Source of the DNA: Hypsibius dujardini
Taxonomy: Eukaryota; Tardigrada; Eutardigrada; Parachela; Hypsibiidae
DNA: 32,500 nucleotides
Direction of reading: 5' to 3'
NCBI GenBank assembly: GCA_001579985.1
Contig: LRSR01000625.1
Location: 1 to 32,500, forward strand
The stretch's first letter is position 1, and the number at the start of each line of letters is the position of its first letter. The translations under genes were made by a program, and so were the position numbers. Below the pieces are notes generated by a model. It had not been told where the DNA came from. It did not search any database and saw only the letters and a list, made by a program, of their open reading frames with translations. Of the stretch, positions 32,244 through 32,500 are shown one piece after another.

Positions 32244-32500
32244 CTGCAGGGAGAGGACAGAAGGATATAAAAAATGGGTAATCACGCGTTGCGGTGGAAG
32301 GAATTATTCTAATTTGCCGCATGGTGGAACTAGTCATTGCTTAAAGGGAAAAATCGGTCAACCGGAATTAGCGTGCGTCAGTCATACCTGAGTTACTCAA
32401 ACAAAGAAAATGGCACATCGGTGCACACGATCGATTGAAATGGTGATATGATAGACATAGAAAACCATGGGGACAAGGCTTAAACACATCCATAGAAAGG
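32244..32500. other. Right-edge sequence, probably intron of the unidentified gene
   Basis: No further exon with a good splice outline is visible before the window ends. Confidence 0.4.

Overview
This is eukaryotic, almost certainly animal, nuclear DNA. Its genes are split by introns with good splice sites, their products match metazoan families, and there are no operons or ribosome binding sites. The exact group is not settled; a small-genomed protostome (for example a tardigrade or another ecdysozoan) is only an inference from intron density, compact spacing and the mix of repeats.

Layout, left to right. (1) 89-394 (-): first exon of a mitochondrial DnaJ co-chaperone that continues off the left edge. 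(2) 518-2094: intergenic DNA holding a ~213 bp tandem duplication and GATT-rich minisatellites. (3) 2095-6573 (+): a complete 13-exon STARD3/MLN64-type cholesterol transporter (MENTAL plus START domains). (4) 6574-8288: a duplicated ~165 bp block flanking a CTGT array. (5) 8289-11624 (+): a complete 7-exon syndapin/PACSIN (F-BAR plus SH3). (6) 11.6-24.7 kb: a repeat-rich gene-poor block. It holds a dead DDE_1 (pogo/Tigger-like) transposase, two palindromic MITE-like elements, a zone of fold-back TCTG/CAGA repeats, and several families of duplicated exon-like fragments in both orientations. Among these are a tiny membrane-protein gene present twice and an unidentified basic protein whose last exon is also present twice. 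(7) 24794-26958 (-): TMEM19, 5 exons. (8) 27290-30673 (+): ALG9 mannosyltransferase, 5 exons, head to head with TMEM19. (9) 31184-32243 (-): last two exons of an unidentified gene.

The dominant structural theme is the tetranucleotide TGTC (reverse CAGA). It forms arrays in introns of every confidently assigned gene with more than one visible exon, mostly with the TCTG strand as the sense strand, and also forms the fold-back zone at 18.4-19.6 kb. The conserved genes do not form a pathway: STARD3 moves sterol at endosome-ER contacts, syndapin bends membranes, ALG9 builds the N-glycan precursor in the ER, and TMEM19 is a poorly characterised membrane protein.

Exon coordinates were worked out by hand from splice consensus, reading-frame phase and remembered family conservation. 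No database search was run.
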